From: Tragulus kanchil
Lineage: Eukaryota > Chordata > Mammalia > Artiodactyla > Tragulidae
Reading direction: 5' to 3'
Assembly: GCA_022376925.1 (NCBI GenBank)
Contig: JAIOJX010000005.1
Location: forward strand, 14,598,501 to 14,662,500
DNA length: 64,000 nucleotides
Shown: in pieces, positions 1 through 11,967 of the stretch
Layout: each line of letters starts with the position of its first letter
Position numbering within the stretch: position 1 is the first letter of the stretch
Program-made: the position numbers and the translations under genes
Notes under the pieces: model-generated
Told to the model about the DNA's origin: nothing
What the model saw: the letters and a program-made list of their open reading frames with translations, nothing else
Databases searched by the model: none

Positions 1-552
1 AGAGATCTCAGGATCAACACGAATGAGTGCTGTCTACCACAGGCCACCTGTTTCGCAAGATGAGTGGGCAGAAAGAAACAGCAAGAGGAGCCGCAGGCAG
101 GTGCCTTCATTGTGGTTTTTGAAGGGAATAATGGTCTTGGCACGGGAAGCAGGCAAAGCAGACATAGGATTGACTAGATTGAATCATTTCAGTGGGCTCT
201 GGGGCATAGGGACTGTCCTTCGTCGTCTGATTTCTGGCCCTGGGGTGATTAGGGCAGTATGAGAGCAACCCAGAGTCTAGTCCCCAGCCTGAGGAAGTTT
301 CCAGCATCCTTGCTGAAACCTAACTAATATATACGGAACAGAGAACAACAAAATAGTGTCTAATTGGGCAAGATGCATGCTACAGGCTTTAAAAAAAGGA
401 GAAATGAATGTGAACTACCCATTCGTGAAGCTGTGACAGGAAACCTTGCACCGTAAAGGGTTTTATACAAAGGTAGACCAAAGTATATGTCCATCCATTC
501 CTGTGTTATCTCTCAGTACCTTCATTTTCACATTTGAAAAAAAAGTGGAGGG
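1..552. other. Intergenic, nothing recognised
   Basis: Unique-looking sequence; short open frames without family resemblance. Confidence 0.6.
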
Positions 553-802
553 GGGCTTCCCGGGTGGTCCAGTGGTAGAGTCCACCTTGCATTGCAAGGG
601 GCACTGGTTGGATCTCTGGCCAGGGAGGATCCACGTGCCACAGGATGGCTGGACTGGTGTGTCCAATCACGAGCCAGAGCTCTGGAGCACATGCGCCCAG
701 AGCTGGCGCTCTTCAACGAGAGAGGCCACTGCAGTGGGAGGCCCACACAGGCCAAAGAACAGATGGATGAAAATAAAATAAATTAAAAACCAATAAAAGA
801 AG
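553..802 (+). mobile_element. CHR-type tRNA-Glu-derived SINE
   Basis: Starts GGGCTTCCCGGGTGGTCCAG (tRNA-Glu-like A box), then the B-box-like GGTTGGATCTCTGG, the GTGTCCAATCAC body and an A-rich tail. Ruminant/cetartiodactyl SINE. Confidence 0.85.
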
Positions 803-988
803 TCAAAATTTTTTTAAAATGTGGAGGTAACACTTGTCCTTTCTCATAGCTGGAGGGGATAATTACCTAGATCCGTGGCAGGAGGGGTGCCAGGATGCAG
901 AGATATTTGAAGGAAGGACATCATCCTGTTAACTGGACAGAATGGGCAAGGAAATAAGAGACGGTCATCAAAACCTGAACAAATTGCA

Positions 989-1110
989 GGACTTCCTCAG
1001 TGGTCCAGTGGTTAAGACTCTGCACTCCCAGTATAAGAGGTGTGGGTTTGATCCCTGGTCAGGGAACTAAGATCCCAGATGCTGTGTGGCATGGCCAAGA
1101 AAAATTTTAA
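989..1110 (+). mobile_element. CHR-type SINE, short form
   Basis: GGACTTCCTCAGTGGTCCAG start and GTTTGATCCCTGGTCAGG box, ending in an A-rich tail after the GGCATGGCC segment. Confidence 0.8.
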
Positions 1111-1339
1111 AATATATTCATTAATTTTTTTAAAAACCTGAACAAAGTGCATCCTTTGACACAAACTGAACTTTCCCAAAGGCACAACATTGAATGCTTC
1201 CTGTGTGGCATTTATCTGGCTTCATGTGTGGCAGAACTTAGCCTGTCAATCTCTTTTCACACATTTCTTATTATTCGGCAAACTGTGGAATCTTTAGCAA
1301 GAGCAAGCAGTTATCTAGTGCCAGGGACAACTTCAAGAG

Positions 1340-1520
1340 CTTTGGGGATGTATTAATACACTCTGTCCTCTGGAAACAATTCTGTGTGGTACTATTAACA
1401 CTCTGTTTCACTAAGAAGGAAACTTAAGTACAGGGAAACAATTTGTCCACAGAGTCACAGCTTATGAATGGAAGCGCTGGTTTTGAGTCAAGATAGCCTA
1501 AATGGAGACCATCACTTAAC
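1340..1520 (-). mobile_element. MIR fragment
   Basis: Diverged match to the reverse complement of MIR: GAGGAAACTGAG-like text (GAAGGAAACTTAAG) followed by a CACAGCTTATGAATGG-like segment. Confidence 0.55.
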
Positions 1521-2139
1521 CTCCAGGCTCTAAAGAAATCTCTCATCACACCATTGTGAGGCTTTGCAACCAGTTGGTAGAGCCAAGCAAAGGAAGAGCC
1601 AGCAGAAAGATCCTATTTTTATGAAACAGAAGTGTTGCAAGAGATACTGTACAGGAGATGCCCCCAGATGGACGTCTCACTGGTAGGGTAGAGGGACCCT
1701 TTGACCATCTAGATGCCATACGAGTGATTCTGCATACAGCCTCGTATGGAGGGCGTGGTGGGAGAGGACTGGGCACCTAAGAAACGGGAGACGATGGCAA
1801 GAGGAGGGATGGAGAAGCAGGACAGCAGGAATAGATGCTGAGTGGGAAAGGATTGAAAAGCGGGACAGTATTTTAGGCATCCAGGTCTCATGTTATTGAC
1901 ATACAACAAATGAATTATCTGAGTATCTCAGACCTTTTCTCTATGTTGAAATATTAATTCAATGAACCACAATGAGAGTGTTTTCAAAACTGGTGGATCA
2001 GCAGCCCAGAGTGGGGAATCTTTTGCTTATTTAAGCCTCTATGACCGTGAGGTTTGACCAGGATGAGTTTATCATCCATGGCATATTTACAAAGGCATGG
2101 TCTGGGTATTTTTGCTGTGGACACAGTTTATCAAATCAA
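1521..2139. other. Intergenic, nothing recognised
   Basis: No repeat or exon signature seen on either strand. Confidence 0.55.
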
Positions 2140-2275
2140 CAGATACTAATACTGTAAACAGTGGGGTAGGCGCTCTGGTAGATGCTGGGGAAAATTAGAA
2201 GTTCAGCCCCTACCCTCAAGGATCTCACTGTCTAGTGAACAGTCACATCCATATTTCATCAGTGAAAGTACAACA
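2140..2275 (-). mobile_element. L2 3' end fragment
   Basis: GGTAGATGCTGGGG, CCCCTACCCTCAAGGATCTC and CACTGTCTAG resemble the reverse complement of the L2 3' terminus. Confidence 0.55.
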
Positions 2276-4414
2276 AAGCATGACAAGAAAGGGTACGGGG
2301 TCGCAAAAAGGCACAAAGGGAAAAAAACTTGACAATTCTAGCAAGTTCCACAGAAGAAGTGTCATGGCTGACTATCACAGAATTGGAGTTCTCCAGATGG
2401 AAGGGAAGGATGAGAAAGAAGGACATTCTTGGCAGAAAGGATCGATGGGCAAAAGATGCAAGTGTGAGAGAGCATAATGAATTCATGCACTTATAAGACG
2501 GTATTGTTTGCCTACTTAAATGGCACACCTTCCTTGTCTCACAGTGAGGACTCCATAGTCAGGCGTCTGAGTGTGGTGGAACTGTGTTATCTCCTTCAGA
2601 ACGTTTCCCTGGGCTGCCCTCATGGTGCTCGCCCGCGTGGGGTCTGATTTTAAGGCTTGAATGGGGAAGGACCCACCGAATCAAGCCCATGTGGTTGTCG
2701 GCAGGATTCAGCTCTTTGCAGGCTGTTGGTCTGGCAGTCTCAGCTTCCTGCTGACTGTTGGCCAAGGGCTGCCTTGATGTACCCAGGTCGTGTGAACTTC
2801 CCTGACACAGCAATCTGCTTCATCAAAGCCTCCCATGGAGAGTCTGCCAGCAATTTGGAAGTGACCATCCTATGTCATTTAATCCAGAAATTTCATTGAT
2901 TAGAGGCAAGTTACTAGACCTGCTCACACTCAAGGAGAAAAGAGTATACAAAAGCAAGTGTACTGAAGATGGGGATTTGGGAGGTTGGGGAGCATCTTAG
3001 AGTCTCATGCCATTCAGGCAGTTTCCTGTCTAGACGGAGGCTGGTAACGTGTGCCCTGCATTGTGAAATACCTTGCTAATTGAAAAACAGGATGAAACAT
3101 TTTGGCTGGATCTATAACAACCTCCTCATTTGCTTTTTTCTTCGCTATCTTCTCAGGTTCTGCAGGTAACTGGTGCACCTCTCTTAGACCCCTGAAATCA
3201 AGCTCCTCGTGGGATGACAACGGCCCTGACTCTCCGTCTCACGTCTCCTGAGTTTGTCTCTAATCAGATTACGACTATATTATTAGACTCGGTTATCATA
3301 TTATACTTTTTTTTATCAGATAGATAGAATTGCGAGTCCCCTTTCGACCCTCTTTAAATGCTTTTTCAGTGACTATTCCTCATTACCGGGGAGATGTATT
3401 CACCTCTGGCTCTTTCCAAAGGGCATGACTTTAAGGAGATAGCAGGTTTTGAGAAGTTATTAAAGAGGGGTGAAGACCACAGATTTCGTTGTCATGCCAG
3501 GTCTGAGGTAGTGTTTTCTTTTTATTTTGTGACGTGGGCTTCAGCACACGAGCCCCCGCCTGCCACCATCACCCAAGGGCCTTACTATGGGAGAGCTTCA
3601 GCGACGAGACAGGGCCTGTGAGCTGCCTGAAAGAGATCAGAGAGTATCTTAGAAACAAAGTAGAATTCGTCTTTCTCTCTGATCACGATAACCAGAAATG
3701 GAAAAGAACACCGAACCAAAAATAGTAGCTCCACTTATTCTGACAGCATAGGAAACTGAGAAGCTTCTGCTTGTGAGTTTCAGGACTTGAAGCAAGCAGC
3801 ACCTCTGTGACTCTTTCTACTCATCTGTCAGGCATCAAGGATGAGAGAGATGCAAATGCATTTCCCTAAACAGAGTCCAGAATTGGATACAACGTTGAGC
3901 CCGGTTTGTACAGCTCTGAGTTTTACGGAAAGAGAGGCCCGAAATAGCTAAGCGGTCCACCCTCCCAATGGCAGTGTGGGGTTGCCACGGGTTTTAATAA
4001 AATTCTATTTATAGCCAGCCTTCCGGAGCCACAGTCACAATTGTCTGTTAAATAAAAGAAATACAGGATTATTGTTTACCTCATTGAGAGTGCCGTTTTA
4101 CAGAACCTTCTAACACAGAAATGAACGGTCTTTAAGAACAATCTTTAGATGTGTGTGGGAAGGCAGAAAAATCACTTGCTTTGGGGTCCAAAAATACAGC
4201 TCCTAACCTCCACTTGGCTTCTGGGGGGCTCCCACACCCATGGGGGCCTACATTGGTAGATCTCAAGTGTTTTCACATGAGTACCCCTATCTGCAAAAGG
4301 GATCAAGTAAGTCATTTATTCAGGAATTTGAGAGAAGAGCCCGGAACAACTTCTTGTCATCATAATATCCATTTAAAATACTCCGATTTCCAAAGGCCTA
4401 GAGAACCAAGTTGT
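2276..4414. other. Intergenic, mostly unrecognised
   Basis: The part at about 2640-2890 (GGCAGGATTCAGCTCTTTGC, GCTGACTGTTGGCCAAGG) has the look of an old mammalian interspersed repeat that I cannot name. The rest shows no gene or repeat that I recognise. Confidence 0.45.
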
Positions 4415-4685
4415 GGTTGCCAAGAGGGGGAAGGTTGAGGGAAGGATAGAGTAGGAGTTTGGGGTTAACAGACGTAAACTATTATACAGAGAGAGTAGAC
4501 AAACATCACAGTCCTTGGTGTATAGCCCAGAGAACTATATTCAGCATCCTAGGATAAACCATAATGGAAAAGAATATTTTTAAAATTTTACATATCTATA
4601 TTACATATATATGAGTTACTTTGCTATATAGCAGAAATTAGCAATGTTGTAAATCAACTATACTTCAATTAAAATTTTTTTCTTA
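4415..4685 (+). mobile_element. Artiodactyl L1 3' UTR fragment
   Basis: GTTTGGGGTTAACAGACG, CAGAGAACTATATTCAG, GATAAACCATAATGG and ATCAACTATACTTCAAT are the familiar L1 3' end, diverged. Confidence 0.8.
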
Positions 4686-4800
4686 AATTGTTTTATCTTA
4701 GAATATAGTTAATTTATAAGATCGTGTTAGTTTCAGGTATACAGCAAAGTGATTCAGTTATTTTTATATATACTATATACATATATATACACATGATTTA
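4686..4800 (-). mobile_element. Artiodactyl L1 3' UTR fragment, inverted
   Basis: GTGTTAGTTTCAGGTATACA-like text and CAGCAAAGTGATTCAGTTAT are the reverse complement of the same L1 3' end. It abuts the plus-strand fragment tail to tail. Confidence 0.75.
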
Positions 4801-5475
4801 AAAACATCTTTAGCTACTCTGATTTACTATAAAAATCTATTTGAACTTTGGGTTCTAATTCATTGTATATGTGTTCTTGGTTTTTAAATAAAAATGGTTT
4901 AAATTACTCATTGTCTTGTAAATTCACCTTCCCAAAGCTGTGCCATGTTGATCCCGTGGCCTTGAATAGCCATGATGGCACTTTGCTGTGTATCTTGGAG
5001 GAAGGAGGAGGGGTATGTATTCCCGGGTTTTCGAAGTTTCACCCAAAGCAATTATACAAATGAGAGAACTGTTGTTGCTATAAAGCATGATTCCCAACCT
5101 CAAGTGGACACTTGACATGACCCAATTCTACGTGACTAATTCGTCACGTGCCCACTCTCAAAGCTCTGATTCCCTCTCTAAACATTCTCCTGAGCCAGTG
5201 GTCCTTTCTCAATGATCTCTTTTCCCTGAAAGAGAAAGATGAGCCCTTTGGGTAGCACCTTTCTCATACCCCTTCACCCAACCTGCCCGCTTACCTGTGC
5301 CTGCCTTCTCCCTCATTCTTCCTGTTATTACATACAAAGTGTCTACCCCCACCCCATGAAAGGTATGTGACCAGTACTTCCTTGTGCCTTCTCAGGGACT
5401 AGAGTCTGGATTATCTCCCTAATCGTCTGCATCCTTGACCTCTTCTCAGTTGGATTCTTCACATTAGGATCAGAT
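4801..5475. other. Intergenic, nothing recognised
   Basis: No exon-like conservation signal or known repeat seen. Confidence 0.5.
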
Positions 5476-5688
5476 GGTGGTGGTGGTGGAGATGGTTTAG
5501 TTGTGTTCGAGTCTTGTGATCCCATTAACAGTAGCCCTCCAGGCTCCTCTATCCATGGGAGTTCCCAGGCAATAATACTGGAGTGGGTTGCCATTCCCTT
5601 CTCCAGGAGATCTTCCCAACCCAGGGATGGAACCCTGGTCTCCTGCACTGCAAGCAGATTCTTTACGTCTGAGCCACCAGGGAAGCCC
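5476..5688 (-). mobile_element. Bov-tA SINE
   Basis: Ends GCCACCAGGGAAGCCC, with CTGGAGTGGGTTGCCATTCC and GGGATGGAACCCTGG; a ruminant-specific BovA-tailed SINE on the minus strand. A GGTGGTGGTGGTGG stretch adjoins its tail. Confidence 0.88.
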
Positions 5689-5704
5689 ATTAGTGTCAGA
5701 TAGG

Positions 5705-5965
5705 TTTCATCTAAAAAAATCAAAACACATATATACATTGCTGTATGTAAAGCAGATAGCTAGTGGGAAGCTGCTTTATAGCAAGGGAAGCTCAGCTCTG
5801 TGCTCTGTGATGACCTAAATGGATGGGATGGGGGGCAAGTAGGAGGGAGGCCCAAGAGGTAGAAGATATATATATATACACATAGCTGATTTACTTTGTT
5901 GTACAGCAGAAACTAACACAACATTGTAAAGCAATTACCCTTCAATAAAAAAAATAATAATAATT
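5705..5965 (+). mobile_element. L1 3' UTR fragment
   Basis: ATAGCTAGTGGGAAGCTGCT, GTGATGACCTAAATGG and CAACATTGTAAAGCAATTAC match the 3' end of artiodactyl L1, with an A-rich tail. A TA run is embedded near 5868-5878. Confidence 0.85.
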
Positions 5966-5980
5966 TTTAAAAAAGCAAAC

Positions 5981-6213
5981 AGTGGCTTCCCTGGTGGTCC
6001 AGTGGGTAAAGAGTCCTCCTTGCAGTGCAAGGGGCACTGGTTCAATCCCTGGCCCAGGAAGATCCCACGTGCCATGGAGCGGCTGTACCTGTGTGTCCAA
6101 TTACAAGCCAGTTCTCTGGAGTGTATGTGCCCAGAGCCAGTGCTCTGCAACGAGAGAGGCCACTGTGATGGGAGACCCACACAAGCCAAAGAATAAAGAT
6201 GGATGAAAAAAAA
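5981..6213 (+). mobile_element. CHR-type SINE
   Basis: GGCTTCCCTGGTGGTCCAG start, GGTTCAATCCCTGGCCC box and GTGTCCAATTACAAG body, ending ATGGATGAAAA. Confidence 0.88.
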
Positions 6214-6799
6214 AGCACACAAACCTCCCTTGATTCCATCTCCCATGACAGCTGACTTCTCTCTCCTATTTCTTTTCAGAGCCCTCATTGTTCCAAACTA
6301 TTCCTCGTAGCTTCCAATTCCTCACATCTCCTTCACTTTAAAAATTTTTCTTACATTTATAATTAAAATCATATACATGCACAGCTTTCGGAAGTCAGCT
6401 AATACAACAAGATATATTGAAAAACAGCCTTCTGCCCTCGTTTGTATGCACAAGACTGTGACCAATGGCAAATACTTTCCATTGCCTCTGCTACTTCGAA
6501 GTGGATATCCACATTTCTAAATGATATTCTTGAACTTAACTTTATATAATATTCTGCACATCAAATTTTTCGCTCATTGTTATGTGGGTGAGAAAGACCC
6601 ATATAATCCAAGCATTTTCATTACATGTTGTGCTATGCTACATTCTGTTCAATAAATATAGCAATCCTTTCAAGAGTGATCATCTGAGCTGTTTATACGC
6701 AACAATACTATGAAGATTCTTCTATGTATCTCTGGGCATGTGGATCAGATTTTTTCCCTACATTTCTAGATGTGGAAGAGGACCAATGCAACTTGTTTT
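6214..6799. other. Intergenic, AT-rich
   Basis: AT-rich sequence preceding duplication 1; possibly old L1 debris, not assignable. Confidence 0.4.
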
Positions 6800-8936
6800 T
6801 TTACATTCTTTATGAAACAGAAGATCTTAATATTAACTTGATATTAAAGTAGTCCAATTTATCAGTTTATCTTTTATGATTTGTCCTTTTGGGGTATTGC
6901 CCCCCCAAAGTTGTTTTTCATGCCAAAGTCATGAAAAAATTCTTCCATGTTTTCCTTCAGAAGTTCTAGTTTTACCTTTGACATTTAAGTGCCTGAAGAA
7001 TGTTTGATTTATTTTTGAGTATCGCGCGCCCTCTTTCTCTTCAAACCCCTGTAACCTGGCTACCGTTTCCACCAAGTAACTGTGCACTAGAAGGTAGCCA
7101 GTGGTTTGCATGCTGCTTTCACTATGGACTATTACACACTCTAGTTCTCCTCTCAAGCGTTACCTTACTTTGTAATCACTCAGAAGCATTTGACAGTGGA
7201 TTACTTCCCTGCTCCTTGAAAGATCCTCTTTCTTGACTTCCGTGATACCACATCCTTCCGGTTTACTTAAACACATCTGGCACCTTCTTCAGAGTCACTT
7301 GTGCCTGAATCCACTTCCCGCCTGACTTCTGAATAGTGGGGTTCTCCCGGGACCACCTTCCAGTCCTCTTCTCTCTCAGCCCTGCTTTCCCCAGGCAATC
7401 TCATCTACTCCTGGGACTTGTGAGGATGGTCCCCTAGAACTGAATTTCTAGGTTACCTCTCCCTTCTGGGCTCCCACCTTCCATCCCCTTTGGACAGCTT
7501 CCTGATGTCCCAAGTTTTCATGTCTAAAAATGAGCACTTCTTCCAGTTCAGTTAATGTCGCTCATACTCTCTGTCAAGTGCCAATATTGAGGGGGTGGGG
7601 GGTGTCATTCTTGATACTTCATTCTGCCTCACCCTCGCATCCAAGACAACCATAGATCTAGTCTCACACAAACTGCATGGGGAACCTGTTGAATTCTCTC
7701 CATCTTCACTACTAGGCATTCATTGTTTATCACCTGATATTTATAACAGTCTTCTAATCATTTTCCCTGCTTTAACTCTTGTTCTCTTTCCATTTCTTTT
7801 CCAAACAGAAATCTTTCATTGTATAGCAATACTATGAAGAATTTCTTCTATGTATCTCTGGGCATGTGGATCAGATTTTTCCCTACATTTCTAGATGTGG
7901 AAGAGGACCAATGCAACTTGTTTTTTTACATTCTTTATGAAACAGAAGATCTTAATATTAACTTGATATTAAAGTAGTCCAATTTATCAGTTTATCTTTT
8001 ATGATTTGTCCTTTTGGGGTATTGCCCCCCCAAAGTTGTTTTTCATGCCAAAGTCATGAAAAAATTCTTCCATGTTTTCCTTCAGAAGTTCTAGTTTTAC
8101 CTTTGACATTTAAGTGCCTGAAGAATGTTTGATTTATTTTTGAGTATCGCGCGCCCTCTTTCTCTTCAAACCCCTGTAACCTGGCTACCGTTTCCACCAA
8201 GTAACTGTGCACTAGAAGGTAGCCAGTGGTTTGCATGCTGCTTTCACTATGGACTATTACACACTCTAGTTCTCCTCTCAAGCGTTACCTTACTTTGTAA
8301 TCACTCAGAAGCATTTGACAGTGGATTACTTCCCTGCTCCTTGAAAGATCCTCTTTCTTGACTTCCGTGATACCACATCCTTCCGGTTTACTTAAACACA
8401 TCTGGCACCTTCTTCAGAGTCACTTGTGCCTGAATCCACTTCCCGCCTGACTTCTGAATAGTGGGGTTCTCCCGGGACCACCTTCCAGTCCTCTTCTCTC
8501 TCAGCCCTGCTTTCCCCAGGCAATCTCATCTACTCCTGGGACTTGTGAGGATGGTCCCCTAGAACTGAATTTCTAGGTTACCTCTCCCTTCTGGGCTCCC
8601 ACCTTCCATCCCCTTTGGACAGCTTCCTGATGTCCCAAGTTTTCATGTCTAAAAATGAGCACTTCTTCCAGTTCAGTTAATGTCGCTCATACTCTCTGTC
8701 AAGTGCCAATATTGAGGGGGTGGGGGGTGTCATTCTTGATACTTCATTCTGCCTCACCCTCGCATCCAAGACAACCATAGATCTAGTCTCACACAAACTG
8801 CATGGGGAACCTGTTGAATTCTCTCCATCTTCACTACTAGGCATTCATTGTTTATCACCTGATATTTATAACAGTCTTCTAATCATTTTCCCTGCTTTAA
8901 CTCTTGTTCTCTTTCCATTTCTTTTCCAAACAGAAA
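6703..8936 (+). repeat. Direct duplication 1 (~1.11 kb x2)
   Basis: Unit A 6703-7811 and unit B 7827-8936 are nearly identical, separated by 15 bases of sequence found in neither. At the start of B an extra base run appears (GAAGAATTTC versus GAAGATTC). The units hold an L1 piece and L2-like sequence. Probably an unmerged contig overlap. Confidence 0.95.
6800..7020 (-). mobile_element. Old L1 fragment
   Basis: AGTCCAATTTATCAGTTTAT, GTCATGAAAAAATTCTTCC and ATGTTTTCCTTCAGAAGTTC resemble the reverse complement of an old L1. A copy lies at about 7923-8145 through duplication 1. Confidence 0.5.
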
Positions 8937-9180
8937 CCAGACTGATCTTTAAAAATACAGTTGGATTTATGACTATCATCTGTACAAAACCCTTCAACGC
9001 TGATTATTTGACACTTGGGATGAAACCCCAAACCCTTGACATGAGTGAGAGGGCACTTCCCCTAAATGGCAGCAGCCCCTCTCTACATATAATCCAGTAT
9101 ACCTTGGGGTCAGCCTGGAATATTCGCCAGGTTTTTGTTTGTTTGTCTCTCCCCTTACGCCTCAGGTGAAGCGTCTAACC
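8146..9180 (+). mobile_element. Possible long L2 remnant
   Basis: Pyrimidine-rich sequence with CTTCCGTGATACCACATCC, AGACTGATCTTTAAAAATAC and a diverged aligned L2-like tail. Part is repeated at about 7021-7811. Weak, pattern-based call. Confidence 0.35.
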
Positions 9181-9236
9181 CTCACTCCCATTCTGTGCTT
9201 TGGTACTAACTTGTCCTTTCCTTTAGATCTTTAAAT

Positions 9237-9568
9237 AGGGCCTTCCTGGTGGCTGGGTGGTGAAGAATCCACCTGCCAATGCAGGAGACAACCGTTTGAT
9301 CCTTGGAAGGTGACACATATCCAGGAGCAACTTGACCCTGTGCGCCACAACTATTGAGGCTGTCCTCGAGAGCCCGGGAGCCACAGCCACCGAGTCCACA
9401 GGCCTAGAGCCCACACGCCCTAAAGCCCGTGCGCTGCAACAAGAGAAGTCCCCTCAATAAGAACCCCGTGCGCCACAACCAGAGAGCAGTCCCTCATTCA
9501 CTGCAACGAAAGAAAACCCGGCGCAACAACAAAGATACAGCACAGCCAAAATTAAATCAATAAATATA
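9237..9568 (+). mobile_element. CHR-type SINE, long form
   Basis: GGGCCTTCCTGGTGGCTGGG start, then repeated CGCCACAACTATTGAGG / CCCGTGCGCTGCAACAAGAG modules and an A-rich tail. Confidence 0.85.
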
Positions 9569-9587
9569 GTGTTAAATACAATTGATC

Positions 9588-9920
9588 GGGCTTCCCTGCT
9601 GGTCCAGTGGGTAAGGACACCACCTTGCAGTGCAAGGGGCGCCAGTTCGATCCCTGGCCTGGGAAGATCCCACGTGCTGCGGAGCAGCTGGACCGACGTG
9701 TCCAATTACCGAGCCAGAGCTCTGGAGCACATGCGCCCAGAGCTGGTGCTCTGCAACGACAGACGCCACTGCGATGGGAGGCCCACACGGGCCAAAGAAC
9801 AAAGATGGATGAAAACAGATAAATAAAAGACCAATAGAAGTGGCCCACCTGCCCCCCACCCTCCCCAACCCGCCCCCCCCAAAAATAAATAAAATGTTTC
9901 TCTTTAAAAAAATAAAAAAA
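9588..9920 (+). mobile_element. CHR-type SINE with intact target duplication
   Basis: Starts GGGCTTCCCTGCTGGTCCAG and runs through the GTGTCCAATTACCGAG body, a C-rich segment and A-rich tail. TAAATACAATTGATCG flanks it at 9573-9588 and 9921-9936, a clean 16-base target duplication and so a young insertion. It lies next to the 9237 SINE. Confidence 0.92.
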
Positions 9921-10092
9921 TAAATACAATTGATCGTGATAAGATGATTATCTGATCATTAACTCATTATCTGCATCCCCAACAGACCCTGAGCTCCTGG
10001 GGGTAGGGGTCATGTCTTTATTATTGTTATTATTATTCCTCCTGCTCCCTCCAGTACACCTCAGTGCCTGGCCCATATTAAGACCTCACTAA

Positions 10093-10338
10093 GGGCTTCC
10101 CTGCTGGCCCCGTGGGTAAAGAGTCCGCCTTGCGGTGCAAGGGGCGCCGGTTCAATCCCTGACACAGGAAGATCCCACATGCCACGGAGCGGCTGGACCA
10201 GTGTGTCCAATTACTAGCCTATGCTCTAGAGCACATGCGCCCAGTGGGAGGCCTGCGCAGGCAGAAGAACAAAAATGGATGAGAAATAAATAAATGAAAG
10301 ACCAATAAATGTAGCCAAAATTTAAAAAAAAAAAAAAA
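10093..10338 (+). mobile_element. CHR-type SINE with target duplication
   Basis: GGGCTTCCCTGCTGGCCCCG start, GTGTCCAATTACTAG body and poly-A tail; CTCACTAAG flanks at 10085 and 10339. An internal deletion removes part of the body before GTGGGAGGCC. Confidence 0.88.
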
Positions 10339-10842
10339 CTCACTAAGCCTATGTTAAACACTGAAGGCCCACAAAGGTGAGTGATGCCCGTTCCTCACTG
10401 AGAAGGCGGCACAGTCTTGTGGGGTTCCTAGGAGGTGGGACTCCAGCTCTCTGAACTCCTACGCAGTTTCTAGGACGGCAAGGCCGGAAGCGCCACCTTT
10501 CCTGCCCTGGGCCGCATTGTCCTCATCTGGAAGCTTCCCTGCTCCTGTCTATGCCCAACCCGACCCCATGGTTCCCATCACCATCCCTTCTAAGGTTGTG
10601 GTTTCTCTCTATGGGGAAGGTAGCCTAGGGGAATAAAAGTTTTCCCCACAGAGCCTGCTGAAGGGTACTGCCCAGCTGCATAGGCTATTATTGTTACTTA
10701 AAGCAGAAGGGTAATTAGTGTATTTGTTCTTAATTGCATCGTTGACCGTGAGAAGCACAAAACTGACCTAAGATTATCCTTGGAGCTAATTCGGATACAA
10801 TAAAGGCAAGCTTATTACTATTCCAGCATCGTTGTGGTTTTA

Positions 10843-10860
10843 TTGCCCCCTGGTGGCGAT
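10843..10860 (-). promoter_or_regulatory. CTCF-like motif
   Basis: Minus strand reads ATCGCCACCAGGGGGCAA, matching the CCACCAGGGGGC core almost perfectly. Copy at 11950 through duplication 2. Confidence 0.55.
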
Positions 10861-11949
10861 ATTAATTATTTAGCCCTGCACATTTGAAGATGCTGCTGTT
10901 TAAACAGAGATCCACAGATTGTCCCCTGGATCTCAGTATTCACTTCTCTCTGAAACTAGAGACAAAACGCATGAGAGACTTGACGTAAATGTCTGTGTTG
11001 ACTCCACCTATACTTTTTCTTTAAGGGCAACTGCTTTATCCCTTTTATTTCCCTTCCCACAGGAGACATTTCTGACCCTTGGAGGTACTGTCCAAGGAGG
11101 CAACCACCAGGCTGAGTAGCCATTTGGTCTCAGAGGAAAACTGGTTAAGGGCCCTCATTCTAGAGAACAATCTTAATCCAATGGAAGCAGTTTTCCCAGG
11201 GGATCTAGATGTTCAGGCTGAACATTTTTTCAGATGTATAATAATAGAATCCCCACCAACAGACCCATGAAGCTATGTAGAATAATTGCATATAATAATT
11301 GCACCCCAGGGACGTGTCACCTGGACACCTGTTTTCAAGTTTCCAAATGCGTTTTCACTCTTTAAATCAGAAGCTTAGGCAGAAGACACAATTCAGCTAC
11401 TTTCACAATGGTCCATCCTTGCTTTAGTCTTTGAGATGATGTAGGGAAAAGGTGGGCATGGGGAATGACATTTCTAATTGACAGAAAGTGCTTTAGCAGC
11501 ATTTATAGAGACAGAGAATGTTACTCAAATGAAATGTCTGGCCAGTCCCATATATACTAATCTATATACCCCTAAATTTTTTCTTCCGAAAATTTGGGTC
11601 CTCCATCTGGAAGCTTCCCTGGGCATTGTCCTCATCTGGAAGCTTCCCTGCTCCTGTCTATGCCCAACCCGACCCCATGGTTCCCATCACCATCCCTTCT
11701 AAGGTTGTGGTTTCTCTCTATGGGGAAGGTAGCCTAGGGAATAAAAGTTTTCCCACAGAGCCTGCTGAAGGGTACTGCCCAGCTGCATAGGCTATTATTG
11801 TTACTTAAAGCAGAAGGGTAATTAGTGTATTTGTTCTTAATTGCATCGTTGACCGTGAGAAGCACAAAACTGACCTAAGATTATCCTTGGAGCTAATTCG
11901 GATACAATAAAGGCAAGCTTATTACTATTCCAGCATCGTTGTGGTTTTA

Positions 11950-11967
11950 TTGCCCCCTGGTGGCGAT
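11950..11967 (-). promoter_or_regulatory. CTCF-like motif, duplicate
   Basis: Same motif as at 10843, in the second unit of duplication 2. Confidence 0.5.

Noticed and set aside
8720..9169. 149-residue plus-strand frame
   Set aside because: Lies in L2-like sequence, shares its first part with the 7595 frame through duplication 1, and has no protein family resemblance.
9588..9660. tRNA-like A and B boxes at SINE starts
   Set aside because: They are SINE promoters derived from tRNA-Glu with changed acceptor and anticodon parts; no intact tRNA cloverleaf was seen.
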